In this document: positions 1 through 5,009 of the stretch, piece by piece | Layout of the letters: each line of letters begins with the position of its first letter | Position numbering within the stretch: position 1 is the first letter of the stretch | NCBI GenBank assembly: GCA_003229995.1 | Contig: QIGJ01000306.1 | Coordinates: forward strand, 1-5,009 | Direction: 5' to 3' | Source: Gammaproteobacteria bacterium | GTDB lineage: Bacteria > Pseudomonadota > Gammaproteobacteria > SZUA-152 | DNA: 5,009 nt | Notes under the pieces: generated by a model | What the model was told of the DNA's origin: nothing | What the model saw: the letters and a program-made list of their open reading frames with translations, nothing else | Database searches by the model: none | Made by a program: the position numbers and the translations under genes

Positions 1-2
1 AA

Positions 3-377
3 CCCTACACCGCCCTCACTGCCGGGTTTGAATACACCTTCATCGGCATCGCAGGCGGCAACGCCGACCTCGGCGTCATTTCTGAAGTCTTGTACGATGA
101 ACGCGGCGACGATGCATTGACCCCTTTCGCTGATGATATTCTGTTAGCCAGCCGCCTCACCCTCAACGATGAACAATCCACGGAATTTTTACTGGGTATG
201 ATTTTCGACAGTAACGATGCTGCTCGCCTGCTTACCCTGGAGTCCAGCCGCCGCTTTGGTGAAAACTGGAGAATCACTCTGGAAGGTCAAGCCTTTATCA
301 ACATCACCAATACCGAATTACTGGCTGGCGTGCGCAGAGACGACTACTTACAGTTGGAAATTGCGCGTTATTTTTGA
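3..377 (+). CDS. C-terminal part of a probable outer-membrane beta-barrel protein (5' end outside window)
   Basis: The frame is open from the left edge and gives 124 residues before TGA at 375-377, so the start lies outside the window. The visible part alternates short hydrophobic and polar stretches typical of transmembrane beta-strands (for example FEYTFIGI, STEFLLGMIF, WRITLEGQAFINI, YLQLEIARYF). It ends in Tyr-Phe; a terminal aromatic residue preceded by alternating hydrophobics is the usual signal for BAM-dependent outer-membrane insertion. There is an acidic segment with DERGDD and LTPFADD in what may be a loop or turn. I do not recognise the family with certainty; it resembles uncharacterised porin-like proteins. 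An internal ATG at 90 is in frame, but it is not a start because the protein sense continues upstream of it to the edge. It converges on the minus-strand gene at 465-1538, so the two are not one operon. Confidence 0.72.
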   Translation, partial: PYTALTAGFEYTFIGIAGGNADLGVISEVLYDERGDDALTPFADDILLASRLTLNDEQSTEFLLGMIFDSNDAARLLTLESSRRFGENWRITLEGQAFINITNTELLAGVRRDDYLQLEIARYF

Positions 378-428
378 CAACCCGGTAAAATTTTCAATGA
401 CGCCATATTCCCTCGAAATAAACCTGTC

Positions 429-452
429 CTACTGACAACATCGTGTCAGTAG
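429..452. terminator. Hairpin between convergent genes, possible weak bidirectional terminator
   Basis: CTACTGACA (429-437) and TGTCAGTAG (444-452) are perfect inverted copies, giving a 9-bp stem with a 6-base loop. It sits between the stop of the plus-strand gene (377) and the stop of the minus-strand gene (465), where a shared terminator is expected. There is no clean T-run on either side: CCTTT lies 10 bases beyond it on plus and GGTTTATTT follows on minus. Termination may therefore be weak or need other factors. Confidence 0.45.
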
Positions 453-464
453 TCTGAGAATCCT

Positions 465-1538
465 TTAAAAAACCTGATTGATCGATAACTGGACGACAAA
501 ATATCGGATTTGATCAAGATCCAACTTATCACTGGCCAGCTCAAACCGCACGCCATGCCCATGATATCGCAAGCTCAGCGCGTTAACGGTTGTATTGTAG
601 AGGCTCTGAAAACAACTATTATGGCTGTAACACCACTCCGCACCGACACTTGTAAATCGTGCCACTTTATAATCCTGTAATTCAGCTAACAATCCAACAC
701 TGGACAACCATTGATACTTAGTCGTAATAAATATTTTCCGGGGCAGTGTTTGGGTAAAATTTTTATTTGACTCAAGACCGGAAATAGCCGGGTTATAACG
801 GACATAACCCTCCTCATCAAATATCTTGGTCTCTGATGAAGCTGTTGCGGTGGTAAAGGGTGCATTATCCCAAAACATTTTTCCAACAAGATCAACAACA
901 TCAAGTTGAGCCGTAAAATATTTGTTGGGTCTCCAGTCAATATTAAGATCCAAACTGTAACCATTGCCGCTTGGTGGTGCGACATTTCGTTCAAAGAGTA
1001 TATCGCGGGAATAAGAATAATCAGTATCAAATTGAAAGTCATAATCTCTTTCGGCCGTTACCTGAGCACTTCCTTGAATCGTACCATCGGTCAACGCCTT
1101 GCCTTGCAAATATGATGCTCCCAACCCAACATTGATGCGGGAAGAAAATTTGTGTCGATATGCCAAGCGCAAACCTCGACTGTAATTATGTTGTGCTTTG
1201 ATGCGCAATTCATATTCTCTGCCCACCTCAAGTGGCAAACGATTTTCGGCAAGATAAATCAATTCTGCTGTCTCCGATGAAAACTCCAGCTGATAATCAA
1301 GGCGTTCCAAAATACCCAACTGCCAATTACCCCACCGGAACCCCACTTCTGCCTTGTTATACGTAAACGCCTTACTTCCCTTGCTGAAAGGAGCCTGTCG
1401 TTCACCCAGCATGAACTTAAGGGCAACAGGCTCACTGTAAGAAACACTCTGAACCGCCATGTACGGCTGAAATCCATCGGCACCAACGCAACTGGCAAAC
1501 GTAACCAGCACTGATAATAAAATTAACCGAAAATACAT
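465..1538 (-). CDS. Putative outer-membrane beta-barrel protein of unknown family
   Basis: This encodes 357 residues from the ATG at 1536-1538. The first 20 or so residues (MYFRLILLSVLVTFASCVGA) form a typical Sec signal peptide with probable cleavage after VGA. The rest has many short amphipathic strands rich in Tyr and Trp (VGFRWGNWQLGIL, LRLAYRHKF, INVGLGASYL, SLDLNIDW, FTAQLDVVDL, KIFITTKYQWL). It ends in LSINQVF, again with a C-terminal Phe, which together suggests an outer-membrane barrel. Two Cys at about residues 303 and 309 (WCYSHNSC) could form a small disulfide loop. The frame extends upstream to a TTG at 1586, but that start would place residues inside the upstream terminator and in front of the signal peptide, so ATG 1538 is preferred. 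The ribosome site is weak (GAGTGG about 14 bases upstream). It lies downstream of the broken lipoprotein gene on the same strand, with a terminator between them. I cannot name its function. Confidence 0.75.
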   Translation of the reverse strand: MYFRLILLSVLVTFASCVGADGFQPYMAVQSVSYSEPVALKFMLGERQAPFSKGSKAFTYNKAEVGFRWGNWQLGILERLDYQLEFSSETAELIYLAENRLPLEVGREYELRIKAQHNYSRGLRLAYRHKFSSRINVGLGASYLQGKALTDGTIQGSAQVTAERDYDFQFDTDYSYSRDILFERNVAPPSGNGYSLDLNIDWRPNKYFTAQLDVVDLVGKMFWDNAPFTTATASSETKIFDEEGYVRYNPAISGLESNKNFTQTLPRKIFITTKYQWLSSVGLLAELQDYKVARFTSVGAEWCYSHNSCFQSLYNTTVNALSLRYHGHGVRFELASDKLDLDQIRYFVVQLSINQVF

Positions 1539-1558
1539 GTTGTGTTGATTCCACTCAG

Positions 1559-1584
1559 AAAAAAGGGCGACCAATTGGCCGCCC
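1559..1584 (-). terminator. Rho-independent terminator after the lipoprotein gene
   Basis: Read on the minus strand, GGGCGGCC and GGTCGCCC form an 8-bp GC-rich stem with one G-U pair and an AATT loop, followed directly by six T. It starts 24 bases after the stop codon at 1609. It ends only 20 bases before the ATG of the downstream barrel gene, so that gene either depends on read-through or has a start signal overlapping the terminator. Confidence 0.85.
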
Positions 1585-1608
1585 AATACATTATTTACTG
1601 ACGTTTAT

Positions 1609-2685
1609 TTATAAAATTTCGAATGTACCATCGCTGTAAGTGATTTTTGACGCGCCGTTATTCATTGTTGAAATAGCCGCATAACTTACGCCATTAAACA
1701 GCACATCACCCTCCAGTGCTTCCAGGTTTCCATCAAAGCTCATGGTAACACCATCCTGATTGCTAATGACCGCTCTACCGATTGCCTCAATGCTATCTGT
1801 GGAAGAACCGGTAAGGTCACTCGTAATCACAATCCGGCGTCCACCATAGGTGATAGTGGTCTTCGCGGTACCTTCTTCAAGACCGGTTTTACTGCCATTG
1901 ATGTTAACAGAAACCTCCGGTAAACCAACCAGTTGCATGGTGAAATCCAGACCGACCCTGGGGACAGCCGAATCCAGCATCCCCACAGCTGCAAGAAGTG
2001 CAAGATTGGCGATGTTAAACGTGAACTTGGCAGCAAACTTATTGCCAGCGGTATCACTGATATCGCCACCCATTGTCAAAGTACCGGGTATGATCCCACT
2101 GATATCATCAGCCGTGCCCGAAACAGCCGCAGGATTAACAAACGTGGATGATAATGTGCCTGCAAAAGTTATCTCAGCCTCCAGAGGTGTGCCGAAATCA
2201 TCCTGTTTCTGTATCATCGTCGTATCCATATTGACTGAACCACCCACAATACCCGGCATAACCGCAGTACCCTGGTCAATAGCCGTCCAGTCAACGACAT
2301 ATTCCGACGCCAAATTGAAGGTAACCTTTCCACTGTTGATATAAGCATCAGTTGCGGCACTTTCAAAACGGGCGGAAACAATCTCGATAGTGAAGCTTGA
2401 CCCTATCGTTAACACTTCGCCATCTGCTGGCAATTTCATGCTCATATTGACAGTAACACCGTCAATAATCCCATCAGTAATAGTAATGAGATTGTCCGAC
2501 TTTGCGATGGTACCTGCCGTAAATTGCGGGTCTGTCAGTGATCCTGTTGCATAGTCAGTGAGGTTCGAGGAAGTATTCCTGCCATGGAAGTGCATTTCCA
2601 TGACTTCAGCGGAAGCGAAGAAGGCTGGACCAAACAGAAAACCCATACTGATATCAGCAGCTGCTGATATCAACCCGGTCTGCAC
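1609..2685 (-). CDS. C-terminal fragment of the disrupted lipoprotein (up to 358 residues)
   Basis: This open frame runs to TAA at 1609-1611. Its first possible start is GTG at 2683-2685, with GGAG eight bases upstream, so re-initiation is conceivable, but it has no signal peptide and would stay in the cytoplasm. The protein sense continues upstream into the middle segment as GGAFDVQTG once the 8-bp duplication is removed, so it is better seen as the C-terminal half of the lipoprotein. The content is beta-rich with Gly, Thr, Ser and Asp (GVTVNMSMKLPADG, SFTIEIVSARFES, GKVTFNLASEYVVDW, AEITFAGTLSSTF, KFAAKFTFNIANLAL, LDFTMQLVGLPEVSVNING, VTMSFDGNLEALEGDVLFNGV). The spacing suggests repeated strands of an extended beta-sheet, as in proteins that carry lipids or hydrophobic ligands, but I have no family match. 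Few charged motifs and no catalytic pattern are visible. Confidence 0.6.
   Translation of the reverse strand: MQTGLISAAADISMGFLFGPAFFASAEVMEMHFHGRNTSSNLTDYATGSLTDPQFTAGTIAKSDNLITITDGIIDGVTVNMSMKLPADGEVLTIGSSFTIEIVSARFESAATDAYINSGKVTFNLASEYVVDWTAIDQGTAVMPGIVGGSVNMDTTMIQKQDDFGTPLEAEITFAGTLSSTFVNPAAVSGTADDISGIIPGTLTMGGDISDTAGNKFAAKFTFNIANLALLAAVGMLDSAVPRVGLDFTMQLVGLPEVSVNINGSKTGLEEGTAKTTITYGGRRIVITSDLTGSSTDSIEAIGRAVISNQDGVTMSFDGNLEALEGDVLFNGVSYAAISTMNNGASKITYSDGTFEIL
2649..2672. repeat. Perfect 24-bp palindrome inside the coding region
   Basis: TGATATCAGCAG (2649-2660) is followed immediately by its exact reverse complement CTGCTGATATCA (2661-2672), with no spacer. It codes for part of ISAAADIS in the C-terminal fragment. 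It lies 17 bases from the 8-bp tandem duplication. Confidence 0.9.
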
Positions 2686-2689
2686 GTCA

Positions 2690-2705
2690 AAGGCTCCAAG
2701 GCTCC
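2690..2705. repeat. 8-bp exact tandem duplication causing a frameshift
   Basis: AAGGCTCC occurs twice in a row (2690-2697 and 2698-2705); on the coding strand it is GGAGCCTT twice. Removing one copy restores a continuous frame across the join, changing GGALEPLTCRPG-stop into GGAFDVQTGLIS. Frame arithmetic agrees: the frames on the two sides differ by 8 modulo 3. Confidence 0.85.
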
Positions 2706-2826
2706 ACCGTTAACACCCGTCTCATCCTTGATAACACTGCCCCAGGTACGCACATCGCCAACAAAGGCTTTGACCTTCGCCAATTCGCTGCCACCAGCAG
2801 TGTCGCCCGGTGTTGGGTCAATGCTA

Positions 2827-2849
2827 CTACCACTACCACTACCACTACC
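2827..2849. repeat. Hexanucleotide microsatellite encoding a Gly-Ser linker
   Basis: CTACCA is repeated three times exactly, followed by a fourth copy lacking the last base. On the minus strand it encodes alternating Gly-Ser in the segment TGGSGSGSGSSIDP, a flexible linker between the helical region and the C-terminal beta region of the lipoprotein. Because the unit is six bases, changes in copy number alter linker length without shifting the frame. Confidence 0.85.
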
Positions 2850-2901
2850 GCCCGTGGCAGCATCGACCTCCCTCTGCAACTCAGCAAGGATTCCCGAAAT
2901 A

Positions 2902-3804
2902 TCAGCGATGCTGCCAACACCACCACTGATCAAGAACGCGCAAGGCACCATCAATAATGCCCTGCATGTCACTAGCAGCAATGGTGCCCCCATCGAACGA
3001 CCTCGACAGAACACCCAAAGCACCATTAACATCCGGAGCTCCTCCTGCGGTCTCATCACCCGTCAGCACAGCCGCCGACACTGCAGCATAAACAACTTCC
3101 GTCGGATCGCCGCTGATAATGGCCGAGATGTCCGTAATATCCACCGGCCGGGTTTTAAGAATGTCGAGGTCCAACAAATCAGATACCTCTGAATTGGCAA
3201 GATAAATCCCCGTAGAGGTGAGAGAACCTATATCCAAAGCACGACTGGCAATCCCGGTATTGTTGACCGCTAAAGCATAATTGGCGGCCAGATGGGTATA
3301 GGGCGTAATGTTGACCTTAATAGTATGGTTGGTAGCCGCTTCGGCCACCAGAGCCATCATATTCAAACTGCCAGGTTTGTACCATTCACCAAAATCAACA
3401 ACGGTGGGATTGAGTATATCTTCAAGACCATCAACCCGTGCGCCACACCCTTCCACTATGTCGCATTTCATCTGGGTATTTTCATCAGCACTTACTGTCA
3501 CTTTAATAGGACCGCCCAAATAGGCACTATTTACTGTGAGAGAGTAACGACCATCAACACCAGTGGTTGCATTACCCACCTGCGCAAGAACAGTGCCGTC
3601 CGCTTTTAGTTCTTCGGCCACCACGTTACCGAAACTGATAATACCCTTCGTGGCAGTGCCACCAAGAGTCACATTACTAACACCTGAAGAAGAGGGAACA
3701 CCTGAAGAAGGGGAAACATCTGAATCTGAAGCTGGGTCACTACAACCTCCCAGTGCGACGATAATCATTCCTACAAACCCGGTAAATATTATTCTTACAT
3801 CCAT
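2902..3804 (-). CDS. N-terminal fragment of the disrupted lipoprotein (300 residues as encoded)
   Basis: The start is secure: ATG at 3802-3804 is preceded by AAGGAG with a 7-base gap. Residues 1-21 are a lipoprotein signal peptide ending in the lipobox LGGC, with Cys21 as the lipidation site. Residue 22 is Ser, not Asp, so export to the outer membrane by the Lol system is expected. Residues 22-45 are a Ser/Pro/Gly-rich linker containing a doubled SSGV motif. Residues 46-108 (VTLGGTATKGIISFGNVVAEEL, TTGVDGRYSLTV, IKVTVSADE) look like a carboxypeptidase-regulatory or Ig-like beta domain. Cys114 and Cys120 may pair. From about residue 145 the protein is helical and Ala-rich. The final 12 or so residues (QWWCWQHR) are out-of-frame sequence after the frameshift near 2930, so the natural protein would not end here. 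The fragment could still be made and lipidated; no function is known to me. Confidence 0.7.
   Translation of the reverse strand: MDVRIIFTGFVGMIIVALGGCSDPASDSDVSPSSGVPSSSGVSNVTLGGTATKGIISFGNVVAEELKADGTVLAQVGNATTGVDGRYSLTVNSAYLGGPIKVTVSADENTQMKCDIVEGCGARVDGLEDILNPTVVDFGEWYKPGSLNMMALVAEAATNHTIKVNITPYTHLAANYALAVNNTGIASRALDIGSLTSTGIYLANSEVSDLLDLDILKTRPVDITDISAIISGDPTEVVYAAVSAAVLTGDETAGGAPDVNGALGVLSRSFDGGTIAASDMQGIIDGALRVLDQWWCWQHR
3679..3714. repeat. Two imperfect 18-bp tandem copies in the linker after the lipobox
   Basis: Two adjacent 18-base units (3679-3696 and 3697-3714) share 16 of 18 bases, each starting AACACCTGAAGAAG. On the minus strand they encode the doubled P/S-SSGV segment next to the lipidated Cys, a spacer that holds the folded part away from the membrane. 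The length is a multiple of three, so the frame is kept. Confidence 0.8.
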
Positions 3805-3811
3805 AATTCTA

Positions 3812-3817
3812 CTCCTT
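3812..3817 (-). promoter_or_regulatory. Ribosome binding site of the lipoprotein gene
   Basis: AAGGAG on the minus strand lies 7 bases before ATG 3804. It fixes the start of the lipoprotein and places the signal peptide and lipobox at the N-terminus. Confidence 0.85.
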
Positions 3818-3954
3818 GATAATGTACTTTGAACGCCTCAATGCTCTAAAAGTCTCCCACAAAATTAAGCACACACCTCCATTAATCATATTTTTTATGG
3901 GGGAAATACCATGATCACACACTTTATCGACGATTCAAAATAACAATGGGGTAT
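3818..3954 (-). promoter_or_regulatory. Upstream region of the lipoprotein gene, promoter not clearly identifiable
   Basis: This AT-rich stretch between the rpoH terminator and the lipoprotein ribosome site must hold the promoter, because the terminator blocks transcription from rpoH. The best -10-like element is TATGAT (3885-3890, minus), but no good -35 lies 16-18 bases upstream of it. A TTGAAT element (about 3932-3937) has no matching -10. No convincing operator or small gene is visible here. Confidence 0.3.
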
Positions 3955-3985
3955 AAAAAAAGACCGCTTTGGACGGTCTTTTTTT
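3955..3985 (-). terminator. Rho-independent terminator of rpoH, symmetrical
   Basis: AAAAAAAGACCG (3955-3966) pairs with CGGTCTTTTTTT (3974-3985) around a 7-base loop, with a GC core of AGACCG/CGGTCT and a seven-base T-run. It begins 27 bases after the rpoH stop at 4013. The A-run and T-run flank it on both sides, so it could work in either direction, and it insulates rpoH from the lipoprotein gene. Confidence 0.9.
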
Positions 3986-4012
3986 ACATTCCATAATTAA
4001 CTTTAAATTGTC

Positions 4013-4864
4013 TTACGCGATCATTGTGCCTTTCATTTTTTTCATGGCATTGGCTTCCAACTGCCGGATACGTTCTGCGGAAACACCGTATTTGTCAGCG
4101 AGATCATGCAGGGTCACCTTTTTCTCAGATAACCAACGGCTTTTTACAATATCCTGGCTGCGGTCATCCAAATCGCCCAACGCACCGGCCAACAAATCAT
4201 TGTTATGTGACTCCCAGTTTTCTGCCTCTAACTGTGCAGCGGGCTCCATGCTCATGTCTTGCAGATAACCAGAAGGAGCGGGTTTGAAATCGCTGTCATC
4301 GTCAACGCCATAACCATCAAAAGCGGTATCCTGACCACTCATACGCTCTTCCATCTGACGTACAGTGGCTTCGGGCACACCCAATTCTTTCGCGACGCGC
4401 TCAACTTCCGCCTGGGTAAACCAACCAAGGCGTTTTTTACTTTTACGCAGATTAAAAAACAGTTTGCGTTGCGCCTTAGTGGTGGCCAGTTTCACCACCC
4501 GCCAGTTACGTAAAATATATTCGTGTATCTCGGCGCGAATCCAATGTACAGCAAAGGAAACCAGACGCACATTGTGATTGGGGTCAAAGCGTTTAACCGC
4601 TTTCATCAGGCCGATATTGCCTTCTTGAATCAGGTCTGCCTGCGCCAGTCCGTAGCCGCTGTAACCCTTGGCAACATGAATGACAAAACGTAAATGTGAC
4701 ATCACCAGTTGCCGCGCAGCATTGAGGTCGCCCTCGTCACGCAGACAAGTGGCCAAATCACGCTCCTCTTCCACGCTTAGCATAGGTACCTGAGCTGCGG
4801 CCGAAATATAGGCCTCAAGACTGCCAGTGGGAACGGCAAGATCAACGGTCAGATTTTTATTCAT
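4013..4864 (-). CDS. rpoH: RNA polymerase sigma factor RpoH (sigma-32, heat shock)
   Basis: This 283-residue protein (E. coli RpoH has 284) directs RNA polymerase to promoters of chaperone and protease genes. Visible landmarks, numbered from ATG 4864, are: region 2.1/2.2 with [16 protein letters not shown] (58-72) and [14 protein letters not shown] (77-90), which binds core polymerase; region 2.3/2.4 with [19 protein letters not shown] (100-118), which melts and reads the -10; the RpoH box QRKLFFNLR (132-140), diagnostic of the family; and a region 4.2 helix-turn-helix, [20 protein letters not shown] (251-270), which reads the -35. Leu47 and Ala50, region 2.1 residues linked in E. coli to control by chaperones and FtsH, are kept, and E. 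coli Ile54 is Val. The start is chosen because AAGGAGG lies 7 bases before ATG 4864. An earlier in-frame ATG (4915) would add a repeat-derived [11 protein letters not shown] extension and lies within the promoter. It is monocistronic here, with its own promoters and terminator. Confidence 0.98.
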   Translation of the reverse strand: MNKNLTVDLAVPTGSLEAYISAAAQVPMLSVEEERDLATCLRDEGDLNAARQLVMSHLRFVIHVAKGYSGYGLAQADLIQEGNIGLMKAVKRFDPNHNVRLVSFAVHWIRAEIHEYILRNWRVVKLATTKAQRKLFFNLRKSKKRLGWFTQAEVERVAKELGVPEATVRQMEERMSGQDTAFDGYGVDDDSDFKPAPSGYLQDMSMEPAAQLEAENWESHNNDLLAGALGDLDDRSQDIVKSRWLSEKKVTLHDLADKYGVSAERIRQLEANAMKKMKGTMIA

Positions 4865-4871
4865 GGCTCTC

Positions 4872-4878
4872 CCTCCTT
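4872..4878 (-). promoter_or_regulatory. Ribosome binding site of rpoH
   Basis: AAGGAGG on the minus strand lies 7 bases before ATG 4864, a near-perfect match to the 16S rRNA tail. It decides the rpoH start against the upstream in-frame ATGs at 4915 and 4897, which have no such site. Confidence 0.9.
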
Positions 4879-4885
4879 CTACTCT

Positions 4886-4919
4886 GTATATCGGCATTTT
4901 ACGGTATATCGGCATTTTA
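4886..4919. repeat. Two direct 16-bp repeats in the rpoH leader
   Basis: GTATATCGGCATTTTA occurs exactly at 4886-4901 and again at 4904-4919, a period of 18 bases. On the minus strand the upstream copy supplies the TAAAAT -10 of the proposed sigma-70 promoter; the downstream copy falls at or just after the expected transcription start. Each copy contains an ATG in frame with rpoH. Confidence 0.88.
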
Positions 4920-4943
4920 GCAATCAGATGCTAAGAGTGCCAA
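4914..4943 (-). promoter_or_regulatory. Sigma-70-type promoter of rpoH
   Basis: On the minus strand TTGGCA (4938-4943) and TAAAAT (4914-4919) are separated by 18 bases, each matching the consensus at five of six positions. TGC directly before the -10 makes an extended -10. The start would be near 4907, giving a leader of about 43 bases. Confidence 0.6.
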
Positions 4944-4959
4944 ACTGAATTAAAGTTCC
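4932..4959 (-). promoter_or_regulatory. Sigma-E (RpoE)-type promoter of rpoH
   Basis: On the minus strand GGAACTT (4953-4959) is followed after 16 bases by TCTTA (4932-4936). This matches the sigma-E consensus GGAACTT-N15/16-TCNNA, and the spacing equals that of the sigma-E promoter P3 of E. coli rpoH. It overlaps the sigma-70 -35 region, so the two polymerases could not occupy the site together. The expected start is near 4925. Confidence 0.65.
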
Positions 4960-4968
4960 CTGATGTCG

Positions 4969-5003
4969 CTGATGGGCTACATGCCCTTTGCCTGACCCAT
5001 CAG
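4969..5003. repeat. Inverted repeat upstream of the rpoH promoters
   Basis: CTGATGGG (4969-4976) and CCCATCAG (4996-5003) are exact inverted copies around a 19-base loop. A shorter alternative pairing, GGGC (4974-4977) with GCCC (4983-4986), is also possible. There is no T-run, so an ordinary terminator is unlikely. No gene is recognisable between here and the right edge. Confidence 0.5.
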
Positions 5004-5009
5004 GTGGCA

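Larger units (their letters stand above)
1609..3804 (-). pseudogene. Large lipoprotein gene disrupted by two frameshifts
   Basis: Three consecutive minus-strand open segments read as one protein once two frame changes are undone. The first segment (from 3804) makes sense to about 2930, where GALRVLDQ should continue into GGVGSIADISGILAELQREVDAATGG in the next frame. That frame holds to about 2706 (AKVKAFVGDVRTWGSVIKDETGVNGGA), then an exact 8-bp tandem duplication (2690-2705) shifts it. Removing one copy joins NGGA to FDVQTGLISAAADIS in the frame that runs to 1609. Correcting both gives 2187 nt, 728 residues: a lipoprotein signal, an N-terminal beta domain, a helical region, a Gly/Ser linker and a long C-terminal beta-rich region. 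The two shifts add up to a multiple of three, but the first frame meets TGA at 2902-2904 before the second shift, so the full protein is not made by ordinary translation. The family is unrecognised. A sequencing error could explain the first shift; an 8-bp duplication is less like an error. Confidence 0.75.

Noticed and set aside
1539..1586. TTG start at 1586 for the barrel gene
   Set aside because: It would lie at the base of a rho-independent terminator and put 16 charged or polar residues before an otherwise perfect signal peptide.
1850..2344. Plus-strand open frame of 164 codons
   Set aside because: It is antisense to the beta-rich C-terminal lipoprotein segment, has no ribosome site or recognisable domain, and is explained as a shadow of that coding strand.
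2649..2849. Mobile element or CRISPR explanation for the repeats
   Set aside because: The palindrome, duplication and microsatellite are short, single-locus and within coding sequence; there is no transposase, target-site pattern at element ends, or repeat-spacer array.
2902..2945. Programmed ribosomal frameshift in the lipoprotein gene
   Set aside because: No slippery heptamer or a clear downstream pseudoknot is visible, and a second disruption exists in the same gene, so mutation or sequencing error is simpler.
2728..3192. Plus-strand open frame of 154 codons
   Set aside because: It is antisense to the lipoprotein gene; its Leu/Pro run is just the reverse of the Gly-Ser microsatellite.
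3885..3937. Promoter of the lipoprotein gene built from TTGAAT or TATGAT
   Set aside because: Neither hexamer has a partner at proper spacing, so I noted the region but did not call a defined promoter.
4865..4915. Upstream ATG starts for rpoH giving a 300-residue protein
   Set aside because: They have no ribosome site, lie in the promoter or leader repeats, and would exceed the usual RpoH length; ATG 4864 has AAGGAGG at ideal spacing and gives 283 residues.
4960..5009. End of ftsX, the usual upstream neighbour of rpoH
   Set aside because: No minus-strand frame here resembles the FtsX C-terminus; one frame ends at TAG 4978-4980 after nine unrecognised codons, too little to call.

Overview
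The window looks like gammaproteobacterial chromosome. The strongest evidence is a full-length RpoH (sigma-32) very close to the E. coli protein, with a sigma-E-type promoter in front of it. The other genes encode envelope proteins: a lipoprotein with a lipobox and two beta-barrel-like proteins ending in Phe. The style (Gly/Ser-linked lipoprotein beside a barrel) is reminiscent of marine, Cellvibrio-like gammaproteobacteria, but that placement is a guess.

Layout, left to right. Positions 3-377 (+) hold the last 124 residues of a probable outer-membrane beta-barrel protein whose start lies outside the window. It converges on a minus-strand gene (465-1538) for a second, unrelated beta-barrel-like protein with a signal peptide; a 9-bp-stem hairpin lies between their stops. 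Upstream of that gene, after a good rho-independent terminator (1559-1584), lies a large lipoprotein gene (1609-3804, minus). Its reading frame is broken twice: by a 1-base gain or 2-base loss near 2916-2938, and by an exact 8-bp tandem duplication at 2690-2705. Undoing both would give one protein of about 728 residues. As it stands, there is a 300-residue N-terminal lipoprotein fragment, a middle piece in another frame, and a 358-codon C-terminal fragment.

A symmetrical terminator (3955-3985) separates this gene from rpoH (4013-4864, minus). The rpoH upstream region carries overlapping sigma-E-like and sigma-70-like promoters and a 16-bp direct repeat. The last bases (about 4960-5009) hold only an inverted repeat and no recognisable gene.

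Functionally, rpoH is the cytoplasmic heat-shock regulator, probably fed by envelope stress through sigma-E. The lipoprotein and the barrel protein are adjacent and co-directional, so they may act together at the outer membrane. Their function is unknown to me, and the lipoprotein looks inactivated or mis-sequenced here. I found no CRISPR array, tRNA, rRNA, insertion sequence or phage gene.
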